A stretch of 64,000 nucleotides of DNA, from contig CM050451.1 in the NCBI GenBank assembly GCA_027563935.2, positions 34,983,565 to 35,047,564 of the forward strand. The letters run 5' to 3'. Each line of letters begins with the position of its first letter. The first letter of the stretch is position 1. This DNA is from Costus lasius. Lineage: Eukaryota > Streptophyta > Magnoliopsida > Zingiberales > Costaceae. Shown in pieces: positions 53,289-64,000 of the stretch. The notes below the pieces were generated by a model that was not told the DNA's origin, did no database searches, and saw only the letters and a program-made list of their open reading frames with translations. The position numbers were made by a program, and so were the translations under genes.

Positions 53289-55819
53289 ATGAGCTTCAAT
53301 GTGCGATCCCTACTGGAAAGGGAGAAGTTTGCTGGGCCGAACTTCTCTGACTGGTTCGGACACCTTAAGATCGTTCTTAAGGCAGAGAGGAAACTGTATG
53401 TCCTCGAGACGGCGATACCGCCGCAGCCCGCTCCGAACGCCGCAAGGGCGGTTCGGGATGCCTATGAAAAGCACGTCAATGATAGCATTGATGTCGCTTG
53501 CCTGATGCTTGCGTCTATGACGCCACCGCTGCAGCGTCAGCATGAGGATATGTCGGCTATAGAGATTATAGCGAACCTCAAGATGCTGTATGCTGCACAG
53601 GCGAGGACAGAACGCTATAATCTGACAAAGCTCTTCTTTCAGAGCAAACTGGCTGAGGGGAGCCCAGTGGGAGCTCACGTGCTCAAGATGATTGGGCACA
53701 AGGAGGCTCTGGAGAAACTGGGGCATACCATCAACCAGGAGCTTTCTGTAGATATTATTCTGCAGTCTCTCCCGCCTTCTTTCGATGCGTTCATTATTAA
53801 CTTTAATATGAACAAAATCGATTGTACACCGGCAGAGCTATTGAATATGCTCTTGACAACTGAGGAAACTCTGAAGGGTAAGCCTTCAACCTCTGTCTTG
53901 ATGGTTCCTTCTAGGAACAAAAGGAAGGGGAAGAAGGGCAAGGCCCCTGTCAAGAATTACAGCAAGGCTCTGAAACAGAAGGTGAAGCGGTCGAAGGATA
54001 ACAGGTGTTTCCACTGTGGCCAGCTGGGTCACTGGAAAAAGGACTGTAAAGCGCTCCAAGGAGATAAGAGGGGAAGCATTGCTTCTGGCTCAGGTATATA
54101 TGTGACTGAGGTCATGTTATCTTCTTCTTCTATTTCATGGGTGTTGGACACTGCATGTGGAGTTCACATTTGTTCAAATGTACAGGAACTCAAGAGAAGA
54201 AGGCAGGTGGGACAGCATGAGGTAGACCTACGAGTTGGAAACGGGGCACGGGTTGCTGCTGTTGCTGTAGGAGACTATTTCATTTCTTTACCATCTGGCA
54301 TTGTATTAGAATTAAACAATTGTTATTTTGTACCCAGTATTACCAAGAATATTATCTCTATTCCTGCTCTTGTCAGGAAAGGATTTGCCTTTGAATGCAA
54401 GATTTCAAAGTGTGTTTTATCTTATGATAATATTGTGTATGCAACTGGTTCAATCAACAATGGGTTATTCATGTTGGACATGGAATATTCTATACAAAAC
54501 ATTGATAATAAGAAAGCCAAGTATGCTGATGACAGCACCTTGCTATGGCATAGTCGTTTAGGCCATATAAACGAGAAGCGCATTAAGCGGTTGCATGACC
54601 ATGGACTGCTGGGATCATTCTCCTATAAGGAGATTGATACATGCAAAGCTTGTTTAATGGGTAAAATGACGAAGTCACCTTTTTCTAAGAAAGGTCAAAG
54701 GGCTTCAGGTTTACTTGACCTTATACACAGTGATGTGTGTGGGCCATTTAGTAAACATGCCAGAGGTGGCTATCAGTACTTCATTACCTTTACTGATGAT
54801 TTCAGTAGGTATGGGTATGTCTATCTGATGAGACATAAAAGTGAATCTTTTGACAAGTTCAAAGAGTTCAAGAATGAAGTACAAAATCAGCTAGGCCGAA
54901 ATATCAAGGCACTTCGCTCAGATCGAGGTGGAGAATACCTAAGTCATGCATTTACTGACTATCTGAAGGAGTGTGAGATTATCTCACAGCTCACTCCGCC
55001 AGGAACACCGCAATGGAATGGTGTGTCCGAGAGGAGAAATAGAACGTTAGTTGATATGGTTCGTTCTATGATGAGTCAGGCCACTCTTCCATACTCCTTT
55101 TGGGGTTTTGCACTGGAAACAGCTGCAAAGGTACTAAACCGAGGGCCATCTAAGGCAGTTTCAAAGACGCCATATGAATTATGGTATGGGAAACAGCCAA
55201 GCTTGACATTTATCAGGATCTAGGGTTGCGAGGCTTATGTCAAAAAGCTCGCCTCTGGGAAACTAGAGATCAGATCTGACAAATGCATCTTTGTCGGTTA
55301 CCCTAAGGAAACTAAGGGTCATTATTTCTACGATCCCAAGGAGAACAAAGTTTTTGTTGCTCGGACGGCCATATTCCTTGAGAAGGAGTTTCTTCTGCAA
55401 GAGGCCAGTGGGAGAGAAATAAAGCTGGATGAAAATCCAGAGGAAGGACAAAGTAGTCAAGCACAGTTGGATGAGCCTGAGCCGGTAGATCAGGTTATTG
55501 AACAACCTGAGGCTCAGATAACACGGGAACCGCGAAGATCGGGAAGGATCCGTCGACAGCCTGAGCGCTATGACGGAGTCTACATCATTGATAATGATGA
55601 ACCCCTCACCTATGCGGATGCGGTCAGTGGACCGGAGTCAGCTAGATGGCTTGATGCTATGCGAGCCGAGATGGACTCCATGTCAGATAACCAAGTCTGG
55701 GATTTGGTTGATCCGCCTCCGGGAGTAATCCCTATAGGCTGTAAATGGATCTTCAAAAAGAAGATTGACATGGATGGTAACGTGGTTACCTATAAAGGCA
55801 GGCTAGTTGCGAAAGGTTT
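53289..55819 (+). pseudogene. Element E gag-pol, 5' part, with nonsense codon
   Basis: Open from MSFNVRSLL through GAG, zinc knuckle, protease and integrase catalytic core to a TAG at 55221-55223, replacing the conserved W of IRIWGCEAY. The frame then continues without further stop to the solo-LTR insertion (TSD GGTTT 55815-55819) in the RT motif VAKGFKQ. Other changes: NRGPSK for NRVPSK, and CEIISQ for CGIISQ near the integrase catalytic E. Joined with 59014-60367 it has exactly 1295 codons, so only the stop and the insertion break it. Confidence 0.95.
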
Positions 55820-57699
55820 TGTAAGATCCAAGGATCTTAAGTCCTGGTAAGCATTATTTAGATTTAAATAAAATCATTAGCTGTGATATTTTTTTTTTAT
55901 TTAAATAAAATTATTGGATGCTAATTAACTGGCTTATTGATTGTTAATTTGTAATTATTTGATTTGAGTTTATTTGGTTGTTAATTTATTGTAAATTAAT
56001 TAGAGATTATTTATTTGATTATTGGCTGTTAATTTATGATGAATTATTATTGGTTGTTCATAATAAATTAATTAGGATTTATGGGTTGTAAATTGTAAGT
56101 TAATTAATTACAGTTTCTTGGTTAAATTAATTAGACCTTATTGGTTAATTAATTAGACCTTATTGGTTAATTAAATCCTTATTGGATATTAATTAAATCC
56201 TTATTGGATTTCGGTTAAGTGATTGGTTATTTGTAAGTTAATTAAATTAATTGGTTAACTATGGGTTATTGGGTTTGAAAATTCGAAATTATGAATTATA
56301 TGGGTTAAACCCTATTGGAATTAATTGGTTAATGGGTCTAAAATTTAAAAACCCAAAGTTTAAGTGGTAATATCGACCAGGGTGAGATTATTGGCGATTT
56401 TTGGAGTCTTGAGAAAAATTAGGGTGGCGGCTTGAAGAAGTGGCGATTATTGAAGAGTTTTGAGGCGATTTTTCTCCATCTTCTTCCCTTGGCGAATTTC
56501 CCTTGAGGTGAAACTTTCTTGGCGATTTCTTGGAGATCCTTTGGGTGACTTCAAAGGCTTTGGACGATTTTTGTTGGGGAGATTTTTAACCTAAGTTTCA
56601 AGGTGAGTGGGTTGTCTTAATTGATTCCTAACAATTGGGTTGTGTTATTGATGCATGAGATTGATTAGAGATTTGCAATGTTAAAAACCGAAAATTCAAG
56701 ACTTCTTCTTGTGATAACCGAAAGTTATAATGGTATAATTGTCATGGAAACCGAATATTTATATATCCTTATTATTCATGAAACCGAATTTAAGATCTTC
56801 TTGTATTTTCATGAAAACCGAAATTTTGTAAAAGGTATGTATCTCATGAAAACCGAAAATTGTGGCATGAAATTTAAGGTATTTTTATAGGGATTTTTGG
56901 TAGCTTTAGATCATTGAATTTTGAGCATGAAATTCTTGTTAACTAGGTATTTTATAGGGAATTTTGGTAACATTAGATCAATGATTTTTATAGCATGTAT
57001 GAAAACCGATACCTTTATAATTGTAGTTAAACCGAAATTTTTATAGTTGTAGTTAACATGTTTACATGTGGTAATTTGTGGTAATTTGTAAAGTGATTTA
57101 TAAGAATACATGTTTTACAATTTATGTTGATTTTATGGATGCTTTATAAATGCTGTTAACGCTACCTTAGTTATTTCTTTATGTGTGTAACATATTATAT
57201 GTTTATGGTCATGTATTTTGTTTGAGAAAATTTGGGTGATAACATAGCAAAATTTGATTAAACTAATCAGCATGAAATTTAAGGACTACACTATATTCGG
57301 TGATATTCGAATATAAAATATTATGTGAATTTTGAACAATATGTGTGATTATGTGAATTTGGAAAATTATGAGTTATGTAAATTTGGAAAATTATGTGAT
57401 TATGTGATGGTTAGGACTAAGGCTAGGTGTAACTATGAACTCAAGGGGATAGTCCTTATGTGTTATGTTAAGGGTTTGAATTTCAGCCCTGTATTGTGAT
57501 ATGTGAGGAGGTTGATGTTCAGCCTGCCTATTATGATTATTGTGATGGGGGTTGATGCCTGCCCGATATGATTTTTGTGATGACTATCCTAGAGTCTAGT
57601 TGACACTTAGGAGTCCACCTTTGTGAAATATGTTCACCTATGTGAAATATGAAATAAGATGTGTCTGTTGTCCAGTAGGAACCTTTTGGGAGAACGGGT

Positions 57700-57995
57700 T
57701 TTGACGCAAAGTGTCATGTCTTGGTCGGACAGGGGCCACCTCTTGATGTCATTACTCTTTTATGTGTTGGGGTGATATAAGACGCAAAGTGCCATGTCTT
57801 GATCAGACAGGGGCCACCTCTTGATGTCATCACTCGGTTTATGATGTTGGGTGTGTGGAGCAAAGTGCCACGCCGTGACTCGGCGGGGGCCACCTCTTGA
57901 ATCTACACACAATCCATCGATGTGTTTATGGGGTGTTTTAGAGCAAAGTGCCACGTCGTGACCTGGCGGGGGCCACCTCTTGATTCTACTCACTG
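57700..57995. repeat. Tandem repeat, about 4 units of ~80 bp, in the solo LTR
   Basis: Each unit has GCAAAGTG(C/T)CA(T/C)G, then GGGGCCACCTCTTGAT. Copies begin near 57702, 57781, 57861 and 57941. The third and fourth have GGCGGGGGCC in place of GACAGGGGCC. Confidence 0.85.
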
Positions 57996-58683
57996 TCCAT
58001 GTTTATGTGTTGCACGAGATTTTGCAGCTCCCAGTGCTTAGGCCAAAGCCGGGTTAGACCATATTGGTCACTACTGAATATGCTGGACAACTAGGTTAAT
58101 TAAGTATGGTGTGTTTAGTTGGTTTAGAATATATGTGTTTAATTGGGTTAGAGTAAAACTCTAGAACCTGAATTTGTAATATGCTAGTGTGTACATTTAA
58201 CTGTCTATATGACTTCTGTTTCTTTATTTTGTTATATGTTGACATAATGTTCCTGTTAAAGATTTTTAAAATAATCTGCCTATATTTTTGAATGTATGTT
58301 CTGGATGGTCGATTTAGACTATCCACTCACTGGGCTGTGTAGCTCACCCCTCACTATTTTCAGGCATAGAGCAGGGGCGCATGTCTTGAGTGCTTTGGCG
58401 TGGATAATTATGCTGTTTGCTGTTTTAAGAATTTTTATGCTTAATTCTTGGGGCCGGTTGTGGCCTTAACATAAATTATATGAACTATGTGAATCATGAG
58501 ACTATGTGAACTATGTGAATTATGTTGCCGGTTATGGCAGTCTTATGAGTTTGATTTTTGTGTCACCGCGGGCTTCAGCCTGGTTTCGGTGTTTGATATG
58601 AGTTTATAAAATCGATTTTGTGATTTTGTTGTGAATTTCGGTTTATGGTGTATTCTTTGTAATCGGTTTTGATATATCTGTAA

Positions 58684-58830
58684 CTTGCATATGTCTAGTG
58701 CAAGTATTGCCTGGTGGCAGGTACCTTTTTGGATTTTATGGTTTTGATACGGATTTAATATAGCTGTGGATTTGATATAACTGTTGCCTTGCATATGTCT
58801 AGTGCAAGGATTGCGTGGTGGCAGGTACCC
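58684..58830. repeat. Two-copy direct repeat in the solo LTR
   Basis: CTTGCATATGTCTAGTGCAA and GGTGGCAGGTACC occur at about 58684-58729 and again at about 58792-58829, a period of ~108 bp. TTGCATATG...GTGCAA can form a short stem. Confidence 0.8.
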
Positions 58831-59013
58831 TTATGAGATTTATGAGATTTGAGTTTTGTGAATTTGTATGTATGAATTTATGGAAATTTTTCAGATCGTG
58901 TTTTCTTGAACTCGGTTTTACCTAGCATATGATCGATCTTATATGAAACATCCTGTATCATTTGTGAATTGTGCCATTTGTTTGGGGTTAAGAATGTGGG
59001 ATGTTACAGGTTT

Positions 59014-60367
59014 CAAACAAATCTACGGGATAGATTATGATGAAACTTTCTCACCTGTAGCCATGTTTAAGTCTATTCGGATTCTTTTCGCGATAGCAGC
59101 ATATTATGATTATGAGATCTGGCAGATGGATGTGAAGACAGCTTTCCTTAATGGAAATCTGGATGAGGATGTGTATATGACACAACCTGAGGGTTTCACT
59201 AATCCAGCAGATCGTCATAAAATATGCAAGTTAAAGAAATCCATTTATGGATTGAAACAAGCATCTAGGAGCTGGAATATTCGTTTTGATGAATCAATCT
59301 CTGAGTTTGGTTTCATCAAGAACGAAGATGACCCGTGTGTTTATAAGAGGTTTAGTGGGAGCGTAATTACATTCCTAATCCTCTACGTCGATGATATCTT
59401 AATCATTGGAAATGATATTCCTGAACTGCATGCTGTTAAAGCATGGTTAGGAAAATGTTTCCAGATGAAAGATCTAGGAGAAGCAGCCTATGTGTTAGGT
59501 GTAAAGATCTACAGGGATAGATCTAAGAGGCTTCTCGGGCTGTGCCAGAGTACTTACATCGATAAAGTCCTGGAGAGATTCCATTTAGAGAATTCTAAAC
59601 GTGGATATCTTCCAGTCAGACATGGTCTGAATCTTTCGAAGAGTCAGTGTCCACAAACACAGACTGAGAAAGATGAAATGGACAATACGCCTTATGCTTC
59701 GGCTATTGGGTCCATCATGTATGCGATGTTGTGTACTCGCCCAGACGTCGCTTACGGGTTAAGCGTGACCAGTCGATTCCAAAGTAATCCAGGTTTGGCG
59801 CACTGGATTGCAGTCAAGAACATTATAAAATATCTGCGGAGGACCAAAGATATGTTCTTGATATATGGTTGTCAGGAAGAACTCAGTATAGAGGGATATA
59901 CTGACGCTTCGTTCCAGTCGGACCAGGATGATTTCCGATCGCAATCAGGCTATGTTTTTAGCTTGAATGGTGGAGCAGTGGTGTGGAAGAGTTTCAAACA
60001 GTCAACTGTTGCTGATTCCACAACAGAAGCCGAGTATGTTGCAGCCTCGGAAGCATCCAAGGAGGCAGTGTGGATTCGTAAGTTCGTGAGAGAACTTGGT
60101 GTCGTTCCTTCGAGTGCTGATCCTTTGGTTATCTTCTGTGATAACACTGGAGCAATCGCACAAGCAAAGGAACCACGGTCGCACCAGAAGTCCAAGCACA
60201 TACAGAGACGGTTTCACTTGATCCGGGAGATCATTGATCGAGGCGAGATCAAAATATGCAAGGTTCATACAGATGACAATCTGGCAGACCCGCTTACCAA
60301 GCCTCTGGCGCAGCAGAAGCATGAGCAGCACTGTAATAATATGGGTTTGAGATTTCTCAACCATTAG
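59014..60367 (+). pseudogene. Element E gag-pol, 3' part: RT and RNase H
   Basis: Resumes in the same codon after the GGTTT duplication. RT has MDVKTAFLNG, YGLKQA and YVDD; RNase H has TDASF, EAEYVA and ADPLTK; stop at 60365-60367. No lesions in this part. The apparent ATG at 58943 lies in the solo LTR and is not a real start. Confidence 0.94.
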
Positions 60368-60387
60368 ATTAAGTGCAAGTGGGAGAT

Positions 60388-62086
60388 TGTTGGGGTATGC
60401 CCTTAAGGCTAATGTTTGAGGCCTTTGGGATTGTAATAAGTATCATGTAATAAACTCTTGTGTTTATAAAGGCATGGTTATTATTCAGGTTGTTACCTTG
60501 TCTGCTGTAATAAGACTACTTCTGAATAATGTCTCAAAGCTGTTCAGCTAGGCTGACAGGCTATATGTCCTTAGTCGAGATATCTTGGTGAACATGAGAC
60601 AGCCTTGATATGATTGAGACTAATATGTGTGCTAATCTTATAGGATGCTTCGAGCATGGAATAAGATGTAGACTCGTGGGTACATTGGATGTACTGGACA
60701 GACCCTACTGGGATATTCCATTGCTTGTCACAATGTGAATGATCCTTGTAAGCAACAAGTGGCACATGTCCTTTGACTTCAGATCACTTGTGTTTCTAAA
60801 TGATGATTGTCATTGTTTTGAGGTAGTTCAATATCATTTGAAACATAATGATTATAGACTATCTTGGATGGTGAGCTTGAGTCAGGTTAGGGCACTTGTG
60901 ATAGATAAAGGATTGCCGTCTCCTTGTTTAAGGAGTGTGATGTTCTAAAGGGCCCCCCTGTATGAGAAGATTGAGATAGTGTATGGCCATACCCAGATGA
61001 CTGCGTTCATCTGATCTAATCATACTCATCGTATTGGAGTTACAGGCTTGACATGCTTGTCCAATAAGAACATCCAGTGGCAAAGGAAACATGCATGCCT
61101 CGTGAGTTTGATTCACACTTGTGCCATGGTTTGGGTGTAGTCTTGGAAGACTCTTTCCTTTATATCGGGAGACAGTGATGTGTTGCTAGATACCCCTCAC
61201 TGATCGTGATAACGAAAGTTATCGTTACCGACATTTAAAGGAAACCCTTAGGGTCGCACAATTTGGTGATATGGCTTGCTTAAGTCAGATCGTGTGGACT
61301 GAATTGTTTCGGTTCAGTTTAAAGGGATTTAATCTCTGATTGTAAGTGAGATCTGGTCTGATCATGTTTGATTGATTAGGGCTTTAGATCGGTAAGCTTC
61401 GATCGAGAGAGATGATGCTAGATCGATGCGATCAGAAGCGTCAGATGATGAATGGTCAGATCTTGGACTTTGGGGTCTAATTTGATCTAGACTTAATGCT
61501 TGGGCTGATTTGGTTTCGCTATTGAACCAAGGGTCTTGAACCGGCTCATGGGTTGAGCGCATGGTTCAAGAGGGAGAAGGAGTTGCGTTTGGTTCATGGA
61601 GACATGAACGCATACTCTTAATGGTTGCCATTTTTGGAAAGTTCCAAAATGAAAAACGCATATGCGTTCATGGCTTGAAGTCTCCCTAATGGTTTTTCGG
61701 TTACACCTCTCTCTCGTTGCTTGGTGAAACGATTTTTGCTCTCGAGCAAGTGAGGGTGTTGACGAGAAGAGGAGGAACCGGCCAAGCAAAAGGAAGTCTT
61801 CATCTCTTCCCTACACTCGATCATTGACATCTTGGCACTTTTGCTAGCACAAGAGGTGCGCAAGTTGGGAGTCTTCATCGCCTTTGTGTGTGAACTTTTG
61901 GAGGAGATCAAAGTTGCTCTCTCCTTCCAAGCCGACCTCCAATCTATGGCTATGGTATAGATCTAAACTCATAGCTTCAAGTTGATCATATTGTTGTCAT
62001 ATGCGATCTTTTAGAAACCCTCTTTCCGTCACGCTTGCTAGATGCGCATGGTTAGGGTTTCACCCCCTAACTAAGGGTTTCTTTCA
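60388..62086 (+). repeat. Element E 3' LTR
   Basis: 1699 bp. Differs from the 5' LTR at GCA(G/A)CAAG, TTGA/TTCA, CTG(T/C)G, CAT(G/A)CTC and one extra A in an A-run near 61655. Followed by ATAGG. Confidence 0.95.
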
Positions 62087-63550
62087 ATAGGTCGACTGCA
62101 GACAGGCGTGTAGCGATGTCTGGTTGAGACAACCAGTGAACACACATGAGTTAGGCCCGGGGTCACACCCGCTTGCCAGAACTCATGAGGGTTGTTCAGC
62201 CCAGTGCATGCATGGTTGACCATTGGGTCGACTCAAGTCAGTTAGGACTTGGTGCATGCAAGGGCAGTGGATCTGACTAGGTCTGATGAGTGGATCCCTA
62301 TTAATGGACCGTTGTAAGGTAGTAGGGCACATAAGAAAAATAAAATTGATGCCAAGGGGTTTTCAAAATTTTATTTTGTTATTGGATCACATGATGAATG
62401 AATACCATGATGTATGTCTATTTCATCTTATGTGGGTTGCCCTTATAATGTGTGCTGTGCTGGGGCCTGCGTGCCTGAATTAAAACAAAAATGTAAATTA
62501 TTATATTTGTGATCTGCGCATCACATTTTAATTAATTTATTGTGTAATTGACCTGCGTGTTAATCTTGTCTAGATAGATTAAATTGTAATCAGACAAGAG
62601 CACATAGCACACATGGCTGAGGCGCATGCAGCTTGAGGCTTGACCAGGTGGGAGGTCTAGGGTTCGATCCTAGGACAGGCGCATTTACCTGGTGGGCGCA
62701 CCTGAGCTGCAGAGGGTGCTAGGGCCCTGGGTTGGGCCAGATAACATGCAAAAGACCCATGAAGAGCTCAAGTGAAGACTTAAGTTAACTTAAGGTCTTA
62801 CCTAGGCTTAATGGGCGTTTACCACATAAGATCAGCATGCTTTCTTTTATTGTTTAAATAATTAGAATTGCATGATTTATTTATCTTCTGCTATCACCAT
62901 AGGGTTTGCATGATAGTTAAGAAGATAAAAGGACCGTTAAAATCCAACGCTAAATATCAAGCACGTAAGCCTTCTGACGCGAAACCTCACTGTTCTGACT
63001 ATCGTTGGGGCCGTGTTGTACCCACTCAGTGGGCACGCCCATCTATCTTCAGACGGTGTGTGATTACACCTGTGTGTTACAGAGAAGGGATTTATCAATT
63101 CTCGTTGCTCAGCATAGCACGTGGTGGTCCAGGGAGTAGGTCAGGTCAGCTTGACCATGTGGGCTACATATGGGGCATATGTTAGCTATATGGAGGCAGC
63201 CATCTGTGGGATCAGAGACTGTGTTGTACCAACTCAGTTGGCACAGTCTGCTGGATTGCCCAGATGAAGGGGAATCGCACGGGTTGGCGATTGGCAGGGA
63301 CTGCCTACCAGAAATTAGTGCTTGTACTCTCTGTGCATCTTATCTCGCCTGAGCGGGACGCGGAGACCAAGTATGAAATCTGGATCCCATCTCACTAAAA
63401 GAGTGTTACTCTTTCGGACTGTTTTTATGGATTTTTCAGTTAGATAAAATAGTGAGAAAAGAATCTTTCTTAAGTCCTGGATTGATTCTAAACATTGATA
63501 CTGACCTTGCTGTTCTTGCATTGTTGTAGATTCCTGCAGCAACGAACACC
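62087..63550 (+). promoter_or_regulatory. Element D leader, second part
   Basis: Continues the D leader after E. No gene. Holds the conserved hairpin series (CCCAC-TCA-GTGGG near 63020, CCAAC-TCA-GTTGG near 63230, GGCAG-GGA-CTGCC 63293-63305, CGC-CTGA-GCG near 63346) and acceptor AG at 63528-63529. With donor at 49175 the putative D intron is now more than 14 kb because it contains E. Confidence 0.65.
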
Positions 63551-64000
63551 ATGAGCTTCAATGTGCGATCCCTACTGGAAAGGGAGAAGTTTGCTGGGCC
63601 AAACTTCTCAGGCTGGTACGGACACCTTAAGATTGTTCTTAAGGCCGAGAGGAAACTGTATGTCTTCGAGACGGCTATACCGCCTCAACCCGCTGCGAAC
63701 GCCGCAAGGGCGGTTCACGATGCCTATGAAAAGCATGTCAATGATAGCATTGATGTCGCTTGCCTGATGCTAGCGTCTATGACGCCACAGCTGCAGCGTC
63801 AGCATGAGGATATGTCTGCTATAGAAATTATAGCAAACCTCAAGATGCTATATGCTGCACAGGCGAGGACTGAGCGCTATAATTTGACTAAGCTTTTCTT
63901 TCAGAGCAAACTGACTGAAGGGAGTCCAGTGGGAGCTCACGTGCTCAAGATGATTGGGCACAAAGAGGCTCTAGAGAAACTGGGGCATACCATCAATCAG
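63551..64000 (+). CDS. Ty1/copia gag (element D), cut by window end
   Basis: 150 open codons from ATG at 63551 to the window edge, in the same frame and position as the gag of A, G, H and E (MSFNVRSLLEREKFAGPNF onward, to GHTINQ). Differences from H include GWYG for DWFG, VFET for VLET, and PQLQ for PPLQ. The GAG N-terminal region builds the virus-like particle. Zinc knuckle and pol lie outside the window, so integrity is unknown. Confidence 0.93.
   Translation, partial: MSFNVRSLLEREKFAGPNFSGWYGHLKIVLKAERKLYVFETAIPPQPAANAARAVHDAYEKHVNDSIDVACLMLASMTPQLQRQHEDMSAIEIIANLKMLYAAQARTERYNLTKLFFQSKLTEGSPVGAHVLKMIGHKEALEKLGHTINQ

Larger units (their letters stand above)
55820..59008. mobile_element. 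Solo LTR, probably Ty3/gypsy type (3.2 kb)
   Basis: Starts TGTAAGATCC and ends GGATGTTACA (imperfect inverted ends, TG...CA). Flanked by 5-bp duplication GGTTT (55815-55819, 59009-59013). No primer site, no polypurine tract, no coding region and no second copy of its ends, so one LTR. The long AT-rich body and TGTAA...TTACA ends are typical of plant gypsy LTRs. Contains four ~80-bp tandem units near 57700-57990 and two units around 58684-58829. Strand cannot be fixed, though the CTCACC...TTTTCAGG block near 58350 reads like a + strand LTR. Confidence 0.8.
49717..62086 (+). mobile_element. Element E: young family 1 copia carrying a gypsy-type solo LTR
   Basis: TSD ATAGG at 49712-49716 and 62087-62091. 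LTRs of 1698 and 1699 bp differ by 4 substitutions and 1 indel by eye (~0.25%). The gag-pol frame has a nonsense codon and a 3.2-kb insertion. Inserted in the D leader. Confidence 0.97.
47634..64000 (+). mobile_element. Element D: family 1 copia, hosts E, runs off the window
   Basis: 5' LTR 47634-49318, leader 49319-49716 and 62092-63550, gag from 63551. Element E is inserted in the leader with TSD ATAGG. The D 3' end and right target duplication (predicted CCCAG) lie beyond 64000. Confidence 0.93.

Noticed and set aside
57700..57995. Tandem units considered as a CRISPR-like array
   Set aside because: Units are ~80 bp, diverged and lack unique spacers; plant LTR context.
55820..59008. Insertion considered as a DNA transposon because of inverted ends TGTAAGATCC/GGATGTTACA
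   Set aside because: The 5-bp duplication, TG...CA ends, LTR-like body and lack of any transposase fit a solo LTR better.
58943..60367. Apparent 474-residue gene starting at 58943
   Set aside because: The first ~23 codons are solo-LTR sequence; the rest is the E RT-RNase H. The ATG is fortuitous.
1..64000. Search for host genes, tRNA or rRNA genes
   Set aside because: All open frames over ~130 residues are copia proteins or run through LTR/leader; no tRNA or rRNA pattern noticed. TGGTATCAGAGC sites are primer-binding sites, not tRNA genes.

Overview
This window is plant nuclear DNA made almost entirely of LTR retrotransposons nested inside one another. I found no host gene, rRNA, tRNA or CRISPR array. 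The elements are Ty1/copia by domain order (GAG, protease, integrase, reverse transcriptase, RNase H in one frame). They use the plant initiator-tRNA-Met primer site TGGTATCAGAGC, and the window also holds a TRIM and a solo LTR of Ty3/gypsy type. This fits a repeat-rich flowering-plant genome; the species cannot be named from the sequence.

Family 1 (LTR about 1.67-1.72 kb, starting TGTTGGGGTATGCCC) supplies most copies. Family 2 (LTR about 1.97 kb when complete, starting TGTTGGTGTATATGCCC) is related but older. A third, decayed copia relative is called O.

Left part, 1-9270: a one-sided stack. Element A (1-5831, +, intact 1294-codon gag-pol) sits in LTR fragment K (-). K sits in a gag fragment of element L (+), which carries a TRIM (6466-6992). 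L sits in family 2 LTR M (-), and M sits in family 1 LTR N (+). Then comes decayed copia O (9270-12364, -).

Middle, 12365-42031: family 2 element I (+). Its 5' LTR is split by family 1 element F (12571-38081, -, TSD GGCAC). The F pol is split by element G (15148-33392, +, TSD CCTAA). The G 5' LTR is split by element H (16248-25335, +, TSD GAGAT), which looks complete and intact. LTR-LTR divergence, counted by eye, is about 1.1% for F, 0.8% for G and 0.2% for H, in agreement with the nesting order.

Right part, 42032-64000: family 2 element J (-) lies in the I gag. Element D (47634 to beyond the window, +) lies in the J leader. Element E (49717-62086, +, TSD ATAGG) lies in the D leader. A 3.2-kb gypsy-type solo LTR (55820-59008, TSD GGTTT) lies in the E pol, which also has one nonsense codon. 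D enters its gag at 63551 and runs off the window.

The observations I find most novel concern family 1 RNA architecture. (1) Every family 1 LTR that reaches this region carries ATG-GCN-NNG followed at once by a GT splice donor. Every leader has a branch point, pyrimidine-rich tract and AG acceptor exactly 21 nt (7 open codons) before the gag ATG. Splicing would give an LTR-encoded in-frame start, and the intron would remove the primer-binding site. (2) That putative intron also holds a series of small hairpins whose stems change in a compensating way between copies and between families. Together these suggest splicing could separate translated mRNA from packageable genomic RNA. (3) LTRs carry a CArG-like box and an invariant 12-bp palindrome. 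All of these are inferences from sequence alone.
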